From contig JBAZNL010000014.1 in NCBI GenBank assembly GCA_041649275.1, forward strand, positions 1-40,495: a DNA stretch of 40,495 nucleotides, written 5' to 3'. Positions 28,991 through 36,776 of the stretch are shown here, one piece after another. A program made the translations under genes and the position numbers. This DNA is from Candidatus Izemoplasmatales bacterium (GTDB lineage: Bacteria; Bacillota_I; Bacilli_A; Izemoplasmatales; Hujiaoplasmataceae). The notes beneath the pieces are model-generated. The model worked only from the letters and a program-made list of their open reading frames with translations, was not told the DNA's origin and made no database searches. Positions within the stretch are counted from its first letter, which is position 1. The number at the start of each line of letters is the position of its first letter.

Positions 28991-29116
28991 CTAAAAAATC
29001 TCTTCTCCACATAAAGTTGCTGATCCGAAATCGCCGCTCGTGGCAATGGTCGAATCAAGCGTGAACTCGATCACTTGGACATCAGGCGACTCGTATGGTT
29101 GTTTCGTACTTTCCAT
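28991..29116 (-). CDS. Tiny peptide gene upstream of the LRR giant
   Basis: 41 aa from the ATG at 29116, which has GGGAGTGAT upstream; ATG codons at 29125 and 29134 are possible alternatives. The peptide begins MESTKQPYESPDVQVIEF and ends ATLCGEEIF, with one cysteine and a TIATSG stretch in between. The YExPxVxVIEF...IATSG pattern resembles short peptides I have seen annotated as hypothetical in Firmicutes, some of them considered candidate ribosomally made peptide precursors. No maturation enzyme is next to it. It ends 13 bases before the LRR gene and probably shares its transcript. Coding status is likely but not certain. Confidence 0.6.
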   Translation of the reverse strand: MESTKQPYESPDVQVIEFTLDSTIATSGDFGSATLCGEEIF

Positions 29117-29208
29117 CACGCTCATCACTCCCATGCTATTTTTCTCATATAATGAATATAGAGCCAAACGACTGGTCAAGTCGCAATCGAAAAGTGGACC
29201 GCGACATG

Positions 29209-29544
29209 CTATTCCATTTCATTAATTATAGGAATGCATCTCGCCATCGGATCGATCGTATCAACACAATAGATGTCCATGATGATGGTGCTGTTGTCCT
29301 GTTGATGTTCCAGATGAAATGTCTTGCTGGTTTGAATGGACAAGTTTCGGAAGCGCTCGTCACGAATTGATATCGATGGAATGATCGGAAAATTAAAAAT
29401 GACATATCGAAGATGAGCCTTTGCGCGCGATGCCAAATCGAAGTCAAAATGGTTTTTTTGGTCGATTTCGGAGAGAGTTTGATATATTTTATCATATAAC
29501 GCCGCGTGAGTATATTGTGTAATGAAAAATATTAATGAAACGAT
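29209..29544 (-). pseudogene. Possible C-terminal gene remnant, unrecognised
   Basis: An open frame of 111 codons to a TAG at 29209. It has no ATG with a ribosome site, and an in-frame stop lies just upstream at 29545-29547. The translation looks protein-like (FFITQYTHAALYDKIYQTL; RYVIFNFPIIPSISI; FHLEHQQDNSTIIMDIY), with alternating hydrophobic strands. It may be the decayed end of a gene lost when the mobile element landed nearby. It could also be chance in AT-rich DNA. No family recognised. Confidence 0.3.
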
Positions 29545-30043
29545 TCATGAAAAGAACCATCAACTTCACTTGCCGATCGACTCGATTGTCATATAATCCG
29601 TCTGTTCAGTGAGATCTTCTTTATGACCACTTAGGTGGTCGGTTGACAACACAACATTACACACTCAACAATCTGCTATGACGCCAATTGAGGCGAAGAA
29701 GTGATCATGTAGATTCTCTTTTTGAAGTCATCAACAGAATATTTGAATGGTGATTCTTGTTGTAGACAATTCGAAACGATGACCCCACCTCGACATCATC
29801 CATAACACTCACCTGTTGCAATAAGTCGAGTAATCGTAAAGGGTGACGAAGCGCGACCCGGAAGGAAGACATGTGTATATCTAGACCGACGAACACATCC
29901 AGATCAATTCATCACGTGCTATCACGCTTTGGTTCTTTATCGTCTACTCAAACTCAGAACCGACAATCAATACCCTCTCCATCAATTGAAAGAATGCTAG
30001 ACAACACAAGAGAGGTACTTCCGGATCAATTGATCTGTATAGT
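29545..30043. other. AT-rich stretch with no confirmed gene
   Basis: About 500 bases with base composition unlike the surrounding GC-rich genes and no open frame with a ribosome site. Contains a palindromic GATCAATTGATC at 30025-30036 just outside the insertion element. Probably decayed mobile or accessory DNA. Confidence 0.35.
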
Positions 30044-30113
30044 GACTGTACAATATCTTGTGTAAACGAGTTTTTGAACGGCCGCACCGTTCGGACATGA
30101 AAAGAGAAATCCC

Positions 30114-30148
30114 TTGTGTATGATAGGTTTGCCGACTCACCATACACA
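30114..30148 (+). other. Hairpin upstream of the IS256 transposase ribosome site
   Basis: TTGTGTATG (30114-30122) can pair with CATACACA (30141-30148), ending directly beside AGGAGG at 30149. Insertion sequences often use such a fold to stop read-in transcripts from being translated; that role is inferred. Confidence 0.45.
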
Positions 30149-30160
30149 GGAGGATTTCCC

Positions 30161-31095
30161 ATGCATATTTTTTCCACGAAGCTGATCCGTTGTCTCGCAG
30201 ATCGCGTAAATATGGAAGAATCCATCCAAGAACTGTTAAGATCGAAACTCGAAACCGCCGTCAATGAACTTCTCAAACTCGAACTGACCAGATTTCTGAA
30301 CTACGAGAATAAAAACCGGATCGGATTCAACTCCAGAAACGGTCGCTATCTGAAGAATACGCGGTCATCTACCAAGGCGACCTATGTCCCCTTGCGAAGG
30401 GACACGGTTCAGAAGGAAGCGATCCACATCGTCCTGGGAATCACGATGGACGGCACGAAGGAGATGCTCGGCTATGCCGACGCTCCGTGCAAGTCCGCCG
30501 TCGCGTGGGAGACGCTGCTGGGAGATATTCGATCAAGGGGCGAGAAAAGGCCCTTGCTGTTCGTGGTGGATGGCCTCAAGGGCATTGAAGAGGCGATCCT
30601 GCGCTTTTATCCCAAGGCGGGAATCCAGCGCTGTCTCGTTCACGTCATGCGGAATATCGCCAGTCACGTTCGCGTGAAGGACCGGATGGAGATCCTAGGT
30701 GATTTCAAACAAATCCACAGGCGGGACTCGGCCGCCGCGGCCGTGTCCGTCTTGGATGGTTTCGTCAAGAAATGGAATCCAATCCATCCCAAGATGATCG
30801 CATCGATCCTGGAGAACCGGTACCTTCTGACTTTCTACGAGTCCCCGCGGAGAACCGACCCTCGCTCTATTCCACGAACCTGATCGAGAACTTCAATAAG
30901 CATCTGAAGCGCGATCTCAAGGCGAAGATCCAATTCCCCTCAGAGGAGTCGATGGACAAGCATCTCGTTTCCTGCATCGAATCCTACAACTTTCGCATGG
31001 GGGTCCTGGTTCATCGCGGATTTGGTTCAGTTCTCCCTGAACTGAACCAAATCATGGACAGAAGATACAATGACCAAATTGAACAAAAAGACTGA
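30161..31095 (+). pseudogene. IS256-family transposase, deleted and frameshifted
   Basis: Clear IS256 (mutator-type) transposase, broken twice. The N-terminus has LELTRFLNYENKNRIG and FNSRNGRYLKNTRSST. It then jumps directly to ATYVPLRRDTVQKEA, missing roughly 110-120 residues including the first catalytic Asp just before ATYVPLRRD. The second Asp region (LLFVVDGLKGIEEAI) and the HVMRNIASHVR stretch remain. Near 30843 one base appears lost (a GAGT-CCCC run), so the last part (PAENRPSLYSTNLIENFN to IEQKD) is in another frame. AGGAGG precedes the ATG. It cannot make an active enzyme but might be moved in trans. Confidence 0.88.
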
Positions 31096-31394
31096 AAGAA
31101 CAAAGAGTCAAAGCAACGGGTATTCCGGATTCATTGTGTCTACCCATTTACACAACATTCTTGACAGTACTCGTCCGGCCATTTCTTACAACACATATGA
31201 TGGTTCATCAGATATGCATATAAATGATCAAGAGATGAGAAGAAGGAGCATAGCAAATAGATCGACAATCTATCATACCGATAGAAAGCCGGGCATGATT
31301 ATCGATTCCAACATTGATTCATCACGCATAATCGCTACTTGGGAACACTCCGGACGGAGGGGTTATCGAAAATTCATATATATTCATTTACATC

Positions 31395-33452
31395 CTAATA
31401 TAGCATATATTGAAGAGGTGACCAAACCACCCTGAACTTGAAGGTCCCTGTAGAGGTCCAATTATAGCCACGCACGCGAACGAAGATCGCCTGGCCTTCC
31501 TCGAGGTAGAACGCCGTCTTGAAATTGGTGCCGAGACCACCGCCATCGACGGATGAGATGATGTTTTCCATGGATTGATTGGGAACCGGGAGATTGAAGA
31601 AATCACCCACGGTATTGGTCGTTCCGGTGGTGTAGAACTCATACACGGCGGCCTCGGGCGCCTCGAACCGGAACCAATGGTAACCGCCGACCGTGAGTGA
31701 ACGCGTGACGATGAGATCGAGTTGCGCATGATAGATCGTCGGCAGGTACAGCGTCTCAAGTTCGGACGGGTACGGACCGGTCAAGGTTTCCGGTGTGTCG
31801 TCGATCGAGGATGCGAAGATCCGCCAATACACGAAGGAACTGGTCGAGGAGAGGATGGCTCCCCATCCAGCATCCGAAACCGTGATGGACGATCCGTCGG
31901 TATATTCCTCCGACTCGTACAGGATCGCACCATCCTGGTCCATGACCTGCACGGTGAAGCGGTTGTTGTAATATGGATCGGAACCACCCACGATCGTCCA
32001 GGTGAATGTCGGTTTCAGATATGAAGCCGGCCCTTCGACGACGGGCTGGACATTGAACGAGTATGCCCGCAGAAGCGTGCCGAACAAGTCCGAAGCCGAA
32101 GTGACGCCTTGATTCTGGAAATGCATCGTCACTTTCTGAAGGAAATCCGAAATGTATGGCGTATCATCGGCCGACCCGACAGCCAGATCGAAGACCGTCT
32201 GATCACCAAGCGACACGGTATCGAAGCTTTCTCCGATTCCATCCGCAATGTCATACAGCAAGCCGGCGACGCTCAGTTCCGTCCCTTCTCCTTTCGACAT
32301 CTGCTCAGCCGATAGGTTTTCCAGGCTGTACGTCGCGTAATCGCCATCGCCGACTCCGCTGATACCCAGATTGCCGGCTTGCATCGTCTCCTGGCATCGT
32401 GTCGAGAAGTAATATGCCCATGCTTCCGACCAAATCAACGTAGCGGCGTCGTCTTTATCCCTGTCCAGATAATGCAGATCCTCGATCCCATGCTGCGCCA
32501 TCAAGAAACTGGTAATCTCATACTCGTGTGCGACATAATGACCGAATTCGTGCAGGATCGTATCCCAGATATGGTCACAGGGAATGGATGGCGTGGGCAG
32601 TGCCGGAGTCCAATTCAGATAGATCGTTTCCAGATACGTGATGGGAAGGAAAAAGGAAGTTCCGGTCGTGGGAGTGACATAGAGGAAATGGTTGTCCCGA
32701 TTCGGAACGAGTTGATCGAGATAGGCGAATCCCATGTTCAATGCCTGGCAGATGACGATGTTCTTGTTCGAGGCGTCGGTATATGAAGGGGCGAAGTTGA
32801 TGTAAAGGTAATGATCACCGTCTTGGTAATCGATCGTCTCGTACATGCGGATGTATGACGCTGCCGGAAGAACCCCGTTCACGACGTTGCTGACGCGATA
32901 GTCGTCCGTTTCCGTCAGGATCTCAACCGTCAGGTCATATCCGTTCTCTTCGGCCGAAAGATCGTTCACGAAGACGATCAGCGCTTGACCCGTGGTCCCC
33001 GTCATGGCCGTATAGAGTACGGTTCCCGACGAACATGCCCCGTCGCAGGCGAGAACCTTCATTCCGGGAGCGTTGTGCAGGTTGCCGTTCTGATCCGAGT
33101 AGCGAATCCAGACGGAGATCAATATCAACTCTCCTGCTCCGCCGTCCGCCCCGCCGGGATCAAGCGTCGCCGTTTGCTCGAACGGTCTCCTGATGAGCGT
33201 CTCGCTCGCGCCGAGACGTCTTGCGGGATATGTTGGAATGGATTCGATCGTCGGTGCAGGAGCTTCGATCTCCGTGGGCGTCGATTCGAGAAGGTAGGCG
33301 AGTGAATCGGGACTCAATTCCGCATGTTCGCCAACAACCTCGGATTCGACGGCAGCCGATTGGATCGCGGAATATGAAGCGGATGCCATTTGACCAACGA
33401 CGATGCTCAATACACCCAAAGCGATGACCAGAATGCAGAGATTCTTTTTCAT
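31395..33452 (-). CDS. Secreted zinc metalloprotease (HExxH)
   Basis: 685 aa with a Sec signal peptide (MKKNLCILVIALGVLSIVVGQMASA). The catalytic motif HEFGHYVAHEYE gives His301, Glu302 and His305. SEAWAYYFS about 38 residues later supplies a plausible third zinc ligand, Glu343, which suggests a gluzincin-type arrangement. A proline-rich N-terminal part (about 45-85) may be a propeptide or linker. The C-terminal 250 residues are beta-rich, ending in a Tyr/Trp-rich domain (FYLEEGQAIFVRVRGYNW) like bacterial pre-peptidase C-terminal modules. GGGAGGAAACC precedes the ATG. No cell-wall anchor. Likely an extracellular protease; its substrate is unknown. Confidence 0.82.
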   Translation of the reverse strand: MKKNLCILVIALGVLSIVVGQMASASYSAIQSAAVESEVVGEHAELSPDSLAYLLESTPTEIEAPAPTIESIPTYPARRLGASETLIRRPFEQTATLDPGGADGGAGELILISVWIRYSDQNGNLHNAPGMKVLACDGACSSGTVLYTAMTGTTGQALIVFVNDLSAEENGYDLTVEILTETDDYRVSNVVNGVLPAASYIRMYETIDYQDGDHYLYINFAPSYTDASNKNIVICQALNMGFAYLDQLVPNRDNHFLYVTPTTGTSFFLPITYLETIYLNWTPALPTPSIPCDHIWDTILHEFGHYVAHEYEITSFLMAQHGIEDLHYLDRDKDDAATLIWSEAWAYYFSTRCQETMQAGNLGISGVGDGDYATYSLENLSAEQMSKGEGTELSVAGLLYDIADGIGESFDTVSLGDQTVFDLAVGSADDTPYISDFLQKVTMHFQNQGVTSASDLFGTLLRAYSFNVQPVVEGPASYLKPTFTWTIVGGSDPYYNNRFTVQVMDQDGAILYESEEYTDGSSITVSDAGWGAILSSTSSFVYWRIFASSIDDTPETLTGPYPSELETLYLPTIYHAQLDLIVTRSLTVGGYHWFRFEAPEAAVYEFYTTGTTNTVGDFFNLPVPNQSMENIISSVDGGGLGTNFKTAFYLEEGQAIFVRVRGYNWTSTGTFKFRVVWSPLQYMLY

Positions 33453-33593
33453 GGTTTCCTCCCGTGTTTAATTTGAAAAGCGATGATACAGAGGCGATTG
33501 CATGCGACAAGATCCTTGATCACCGATGGCAGGATTGGGTTCGAAATCAAGTGAAATATGATTATCGTGTCGGCGTCTTGCCTCTAATTAGAT

Positions 33594-33621
33594 ATAGTAG
33601 CATGTTCTTTTTATTTTTCAA
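33594..33621 (-). promoter_or_regulatory. Promoter of the metalloprotease gene
   Basis: TTGAAA (33621-33616), 16-base spacer and TACTAT (33599-33594) on the minus strand. The leader is about 135 bases long, AT-rich, with no clear hairpin. Confidence 0.6.
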
Positions 33622-33886
33622 TATCAATGTCGAAAGATTCGCTTTTAATCGAAGACCCTGACCTATATTCACGATTGATTCAAACAGCCCTGTAGGGCTG
33701 AAGGCTTGATGTAATATTTTCACGAACCCGCCAATCCGCGAAAAAGATTCTCATATCGTTCTCTTATGGGTGTCAACGGCTTCAAACCCAACAAATCGAT
33801 GCGATTCCAGTACGGTCGCACGCCATTCATTGGAAATTCGACTGGTTGTGGCATATCATCTGTTGATCCAAATCATTTTCTTCTTA
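33622..33886. other. Intergenic AT-rich region, no gene seen
   Basis: Spacer between the divergent metalloprotease and Fur-family genes. It contains a short AGCCCTGTAGGGCT palindrome near 33689 and no open frame with a ribosome site. Confidence 0.4.
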
Positions 33887-33915
33887 TTGCAATTCGTTTG
33901 CATTAGTGTTACAAT
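33887..33915 (+). promoter_or_regulatory. Promoter of the Fur-family operon with overlapping palindrome
   Basis: TTGCAA (33887-33892), 17-base spacer and TACAAT (33910-33915). An inverted repeat TGCAA-N5-TTGCA (33888-33902) overlaps the -35 and spacer, a natural place for autoregulation. It does not match the classical Fur, PerR or Zur boxes. Confidence 0.65.
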
Positions 33916-33945
33916 TATCCTGTAGAGACGGGAAGAAGGCATAGC

Positions 33946-34344
33946 ATGCAGGAACGGATGACCGAACAGAAACGCATCGTCATCGAGACGCTCGAGAAGG
34001 CCGATCGTCCGCTCGCAGCGAGCGAACTGCATACGCAGGTCCTGACGGCGCTCCCCCAGATCGCTCCTTCGACGGTCTTCCGCATCCTCGACCGTCTCGT
34101 GGCGACCGGACGGGCGACGCGGACGACCGATCCGGAAGGTGTCTTCCTCTTCGCCTTCGCCGGTCGACAGACGAAGCCGCTGATCTTCTGCACTTCCTGC
34201 CACAAGCTCTTTCCGGTCACGGGTCATGCGTTCGAAAAGCTCTTCGAACAGCTCGCCAAGGCGACCGGCTTCCTCTTCCCCGAAGCGCCCGTCCAGTTCC
34301 CGGGCATCTGTCCCGAATGCCAATCGAAAAAGGCCGCCCGCTAG
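33946..34344 (+). CDS. Fur-family regulator lacking the sensory histidines
   Basis: 132 aa with the Fur winged-helix (LAASELHTQVL; IAPSTVFRILDRLVATG) and the C-terminal dimer domain. The structural zinc site is intact: C82/C85 (FCTSC) and C122/C125 (ICPEC). The His-rich segment that precedes the first CxxC in Fur, PerR and Zur (HHxH type) reads GRQTKPLIF instead, so the usual metal-sensing ligands are missing. It may sense another signal or act constitutively. Starts at the ATG after AAGAAGG; the Met at codon 5 is a possible alternative. Followed by an unknown gene 29 bases downstream in the same operon. Confidence 0.85.
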   Translation: MQERMTEQKRIVIETLEKADRPLAASELHTQVLTALPQIAPSTVFRILDRLVATGRATRTTDPEGVFLFAFAGRQTKPLIFCTSCHKLFPVTGHAFEKLFEQLAKATGFLFPEAPVQFPGICPECQSKKAAR

Positions 34345-34373
34345 GCGGCCGAACATGAAGGAGGTCCATCACC

Positions 34374-34841
34374 ATGGATGAATTCCTGATCCGCTTTATC
34401 CACGAACTCGGCGCCAACCTGGCGCTCGCGAAGAATTTCTTCTTCTTCGTCGAGACGCTCGCCAAAGGACTGAGCCGGATGCAGACGGGCACGTCGTCGG
34501 ATTTCTCGATGATGACGTGGCTCGCGTTCTGGAACGGCGTCGCGCAATACTTCTTCGGTCTCTACGGGAAGAAGGGCGAACGCACGTTCGCCGGTCTCTT
34601 CGCCCACCTCGACCGTCACCCCGAGCTCGTCCCGTCTTCCAAGGCTGGATACTATCGGGCCGTCTCCGCCCGCGCCCGGACGCGTTGGCAATCGGATCGA
34701 CCGACGCACTACGGCATGGAGCGGATGTTCGACGACATCGTCTTCGCCAACGAGATGTACGTGAACCTCTGCAACCTCTACGACATCCGAAGCGACGGCC
34801 AGCCGCTTTCATCAGTCGAATCGGTCCATCGCGTTCAGTAA
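34374..34841 (+). CDS. Hypothetical protein co-transcribed with the Fur-family gene
   Basis: 155 aa, not recognised. AAGGAGG lies 9-10 bases before the ATG, 29 bases after the Fur-family stop, so the two share a transcript. The sequence is mixed helical: an N-terminal stretch with aromatic-rich NFFFFVETLAKGL, then AFWNGVAQYFFGLYGKKGERTF and basic YRAVSARARTRW. No signal peptide and no clear membrane helix. The position suggests a role controlled by the Fur-family protein. Confidence 0.75.
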   Translation: MDEFLIRFIHELGANLALAKNFFFFVETLAKGLSRMQTGTSSDFSMMTWLAFWNGVAQYFFGLYGKKGERTFAGLFAHLDRHPELVPSSKAGYYRAVSARARTRWQSDRPTHYGMERMFDDIVFANEMYVNLCNLYDIRSDGQPLSSVESVHRVQ

Positions 34842-34861
34842 CCCTCGCAGAATCGGAATAC

Positions 34862-34920
34862 GAAAAGCCCCTGTTCCAGACGCTCAAGGATTCGAGCGCG
34901 TCGTGAAACAGGGGCTTTCG
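34862..34920. terminator. Hairpin terminator between convergent genes
   Basis: AAAGCCCCTGTT (34864-34875) pairs perfectly with AACAGGGGCTTT (34907-34918), with a secondary GACGCTC/GAGCGCGTC pairing inside. Short T runs flank both sides, so it may serve both the Fur operon (plus) and the phosphatase gene (minus, stop at 35086). Confidence 0.7.
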
Positions 34921-35085
34921 ACTATTCAGCGGGCAGGAGGAGGCTCTTCCGTCCTTCCCACATGGCATCCTTGACCGATCATCCTTCTTCAAGCCGGTCC
35001 AAACGGCGGATCGATGCGATCGCCCGCAAAGTTTGGACGTCTCAGGCAGAAACCCCTTTTCCGATCGCGATGGGGATTCCCTTCT

Positions 35086-36588
35086 TCACGCTTCGGACGA
35101 ATCCAGATCGTAATTGATGTAGAAATGCAGGAACCAGGCTTTCCCGAACGCGTAGTTGAAATCGGCGTCGCGATTCGTCCTGCATACGTTGAACACGCGG
35201 AAGTAGGAGCTGAAATAGACGATCTGCATGAGGACGAAGTAGAGGAGGAGGGCGAAGACGGTGAGGGCGACTCCACCTGTCAACAGCTGGGTCGCGAACC
35301 CAAGGCATGCCATCGACATGATGATGTGGATCTCGTACATGAGCGTCTCGGCGCTGAAGAAGGCTTTCATTGCTCCCTTCACTCGGCCATGCTTGGCGGG
35401 ATCCTTCTTCTTCAGGATTTCATAGAAGACGGACTGGACGAGATCCTTCTTGATCTTTCCCTCTTCGTAGTTGAACAACTGCGAGATCGTCTGGCAGCAT
35501 GCCCAGTACACCTCCTTGTAGACCTTGTACCTGACGATGACGATCCCGAGGATCAGACCGATCATGAACAGCCCGAAGAAGAGCCATGCGATCATCCGGG
35601 GACCGATCCCCTCGATGCTGTAGGACAGCGGGATGACGAGCGAGACCAGCGTCAGGTAGAAGGCGATGATCTGGTCGCGTTTCGACTGCTGCAACGTCAG
35701 CTCGTCGTGCGCGTTCTCATACAGTCCGGTCAGATCATAATCCACGTTCTTCTTCAGGCACTCTTGCTTGGGTTTGACTTGCACGAATCTCTTCGGTTCA
35801 CGCACGTTCTGGCCTCCCTTCATATGTCGCGCGATGATCGAGCGAAGGATCCGGTCATTGGCGACGGTATTCGCCGCGGCGACCGAGACCGCTCTGGACG
35901 CCTCGAGCGATCGGTCGAACGCGGTTTCGATTCGTCCCCCGGCCTCCGAGAGGACGATGCTGGCGCCGGCATAATCCCAGGGGAAGACGCGGATCTCGAA
36001 GAACAGGTCGACGCGTCCGCATGCCAGATAGCACAATTCCAGGGCACACGATCCGAACCGACGGATGTCGGAACATCGGGCGTAGACATCCTTCATGATC
36101 TTCAGGCAAATCGGTGCCAGACGCTTGTCGTATGTGCTCAACGCAGTGCAGAACAAGGCGTCTCCGAAGGAGCGATCCGACACGTGGATCGGTCGATCGT
36201 TCAGGTACGCTCCCTGACCTCGAAGCGCATGGAACATCTCGCCACTCAACGGGCTGTACACGACGCCCAGCTCGATGGTTCCATCCACGAGCAAACCAAC
36301 GCTGATCGCCGAATGCGGAATCCCGCGGGTGAAGTTCATCGTCCCGTCGATCGGGTCGACGATCCACGTGTACTTCGCGTAGGTCTTGACCTCGTTCTCT
36401 TCGCCGAGAACGACGCTGCCTTCGATCAGTCGGGAAAGCTCTTCATTCAGGAACCTCTGAACATCGATGTCGGCGGACGTGACGAGATCTTCCTTGACGC
36501 CCTTGACGTTCACCTCGACGGATCGATCGGACATTAGTTTGGATGCTTCGACAACGGTTTCTTTCACGGATTGTAGAATCTTCTGCAT
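35086..36588 (-). CDS. Inositol-monophosphatase-family domain fused to a four-helix membrane domain
   Basis: 500 aa. Residues 1-258 are a complete IMPase-fold phosphatase: LGEEN at about 62, metal motif DPIDGTMNF at 78-86 (Asp78, Asp81), and WDYAGASIVLSEAGG with Asp205. Such enzymes remove phosphate from inositol phosphate, PAP or related sugars using Mg. Residues about 290-500 are a different domain: a charged stretch (LYENAHDELTLQQSKRDQ) followed by four membrane helices in two pairs, and a C-terminal YFRVFNVCRTNRDADFNYAF. The frame is uninterrupted, so this is a real fusion. The membrane domain was not identified; SLATT-like 2TM proteins are a remote possibility. AAGGAG precedes the ATG. 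Confidence 0.8.
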   Translation of the reverse strand: MQKILQSVKETVVEASKLMSDRSVEVNVKGVKEDLVTSADIDVQRFLNEELSRLIEGSVVLGEENEVKTYAKYTWIVDPIDGTMNFTRGIPHSAISVGLLVDGTIELGVVYSPLSGEMFHALRGQGAYLNDRPIHVSDRSFGDALFCTALSTYDKRLAPICLKIMKDVYARCSDIRRFGSCALELCYLACGRVDLFFEIRVFPWDYAGASIVLSEAGGRIETAFDRSLEASRAVSVAAANTVANDRILRSIIARHMKGGQNVREPKRFVQVKPKQECLKKNVDYDLTGLYENAHDELTLQQSKRDQIIAFYLTLVSLVIPLSYSIEGIGPRMIAWLFFGLFMIGLILGIVIVRYKVYKEVYWACCQTISQLFNYEEGKIKKDLVQSVFYEILKKKDPAKHGRVKGAMKAFFSAETLMYEIHIIMSMACLGFATQLLTGGVALTVFALLLYFVLMQIVYFSSYFRVFNVCRTNRDADFNYAFGKAWFLHFYINYDLDSSEA

Positions 36589-36607
36589 GGGTTCACCTTG
36601 CTCCTTA

Positions 36608-36621
36608 TTCTTTGAAGAATC
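36608..36621. promoter_or_regulatory. Short palindrome upstream of the phosphatase fusion gene
   Basis: ATTCTT-TG-AAGAAT, a perfect inverted repeat about 20 bases before the start codon. It could be an operator or a small RNA fold close to the ribosome site. Confidence 0.3.
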
Positions 36622-36776
36622 ATGTTGGGTTTACTCCTTATGCCTTTAGGTGTCACTTGGTGGAAAAATCGAATCGGTATGCTCGGCTAAGGTCGTAGTT
36701 TGATTCTACATTCATCTCGTCTTCGTCTATCGGCATGCACTGCATCGAACTGATGATGCCGCCAAATACCTTGTTC

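Larger units (their letters stand above)
30044..31169 (+). mobile_element. Decayed IS256-family insertion sequence
   Basis: Imperfect terminal inverted repeats of 27 bases: left end at 30044-30070 (GACTGTACAATATCTTGTG...) and right end at 31143-31169, sharing the block TTGTGTAAA and an outer ACTGT. About 18 of 27 positions agree. The element is about 1.13 kb, shorter than the usual 1.3-1.5 kb, because the transposase has an internal deletion. No matching 8-9 base target duplication flanks it, so it is old or rearranged. Confidence 0.75.

Noticed and set aside
29705..29896. 63-codon minus-strand frame beginning FVGLDIHMSSFRVAL, reminiscent of an IS110 N-terminus
   Set aside because: No ATG with a ribosome site, no continuation of the DEDD domain, and it lies in AT-rich decayed DNA.
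31070..31435. Plus-strand frame across the right end of the IS256 element
   Set aside because: It crosses the inverted repeat, has no ribosome site and its translation has no domain-like pattern.
36653..36776. Protein-like codons after the stop of the thioredoxin-like lipoprotein
   Set aside because: Different frame, no start with a ribosome site; too short to claim as a gene or frameshift.
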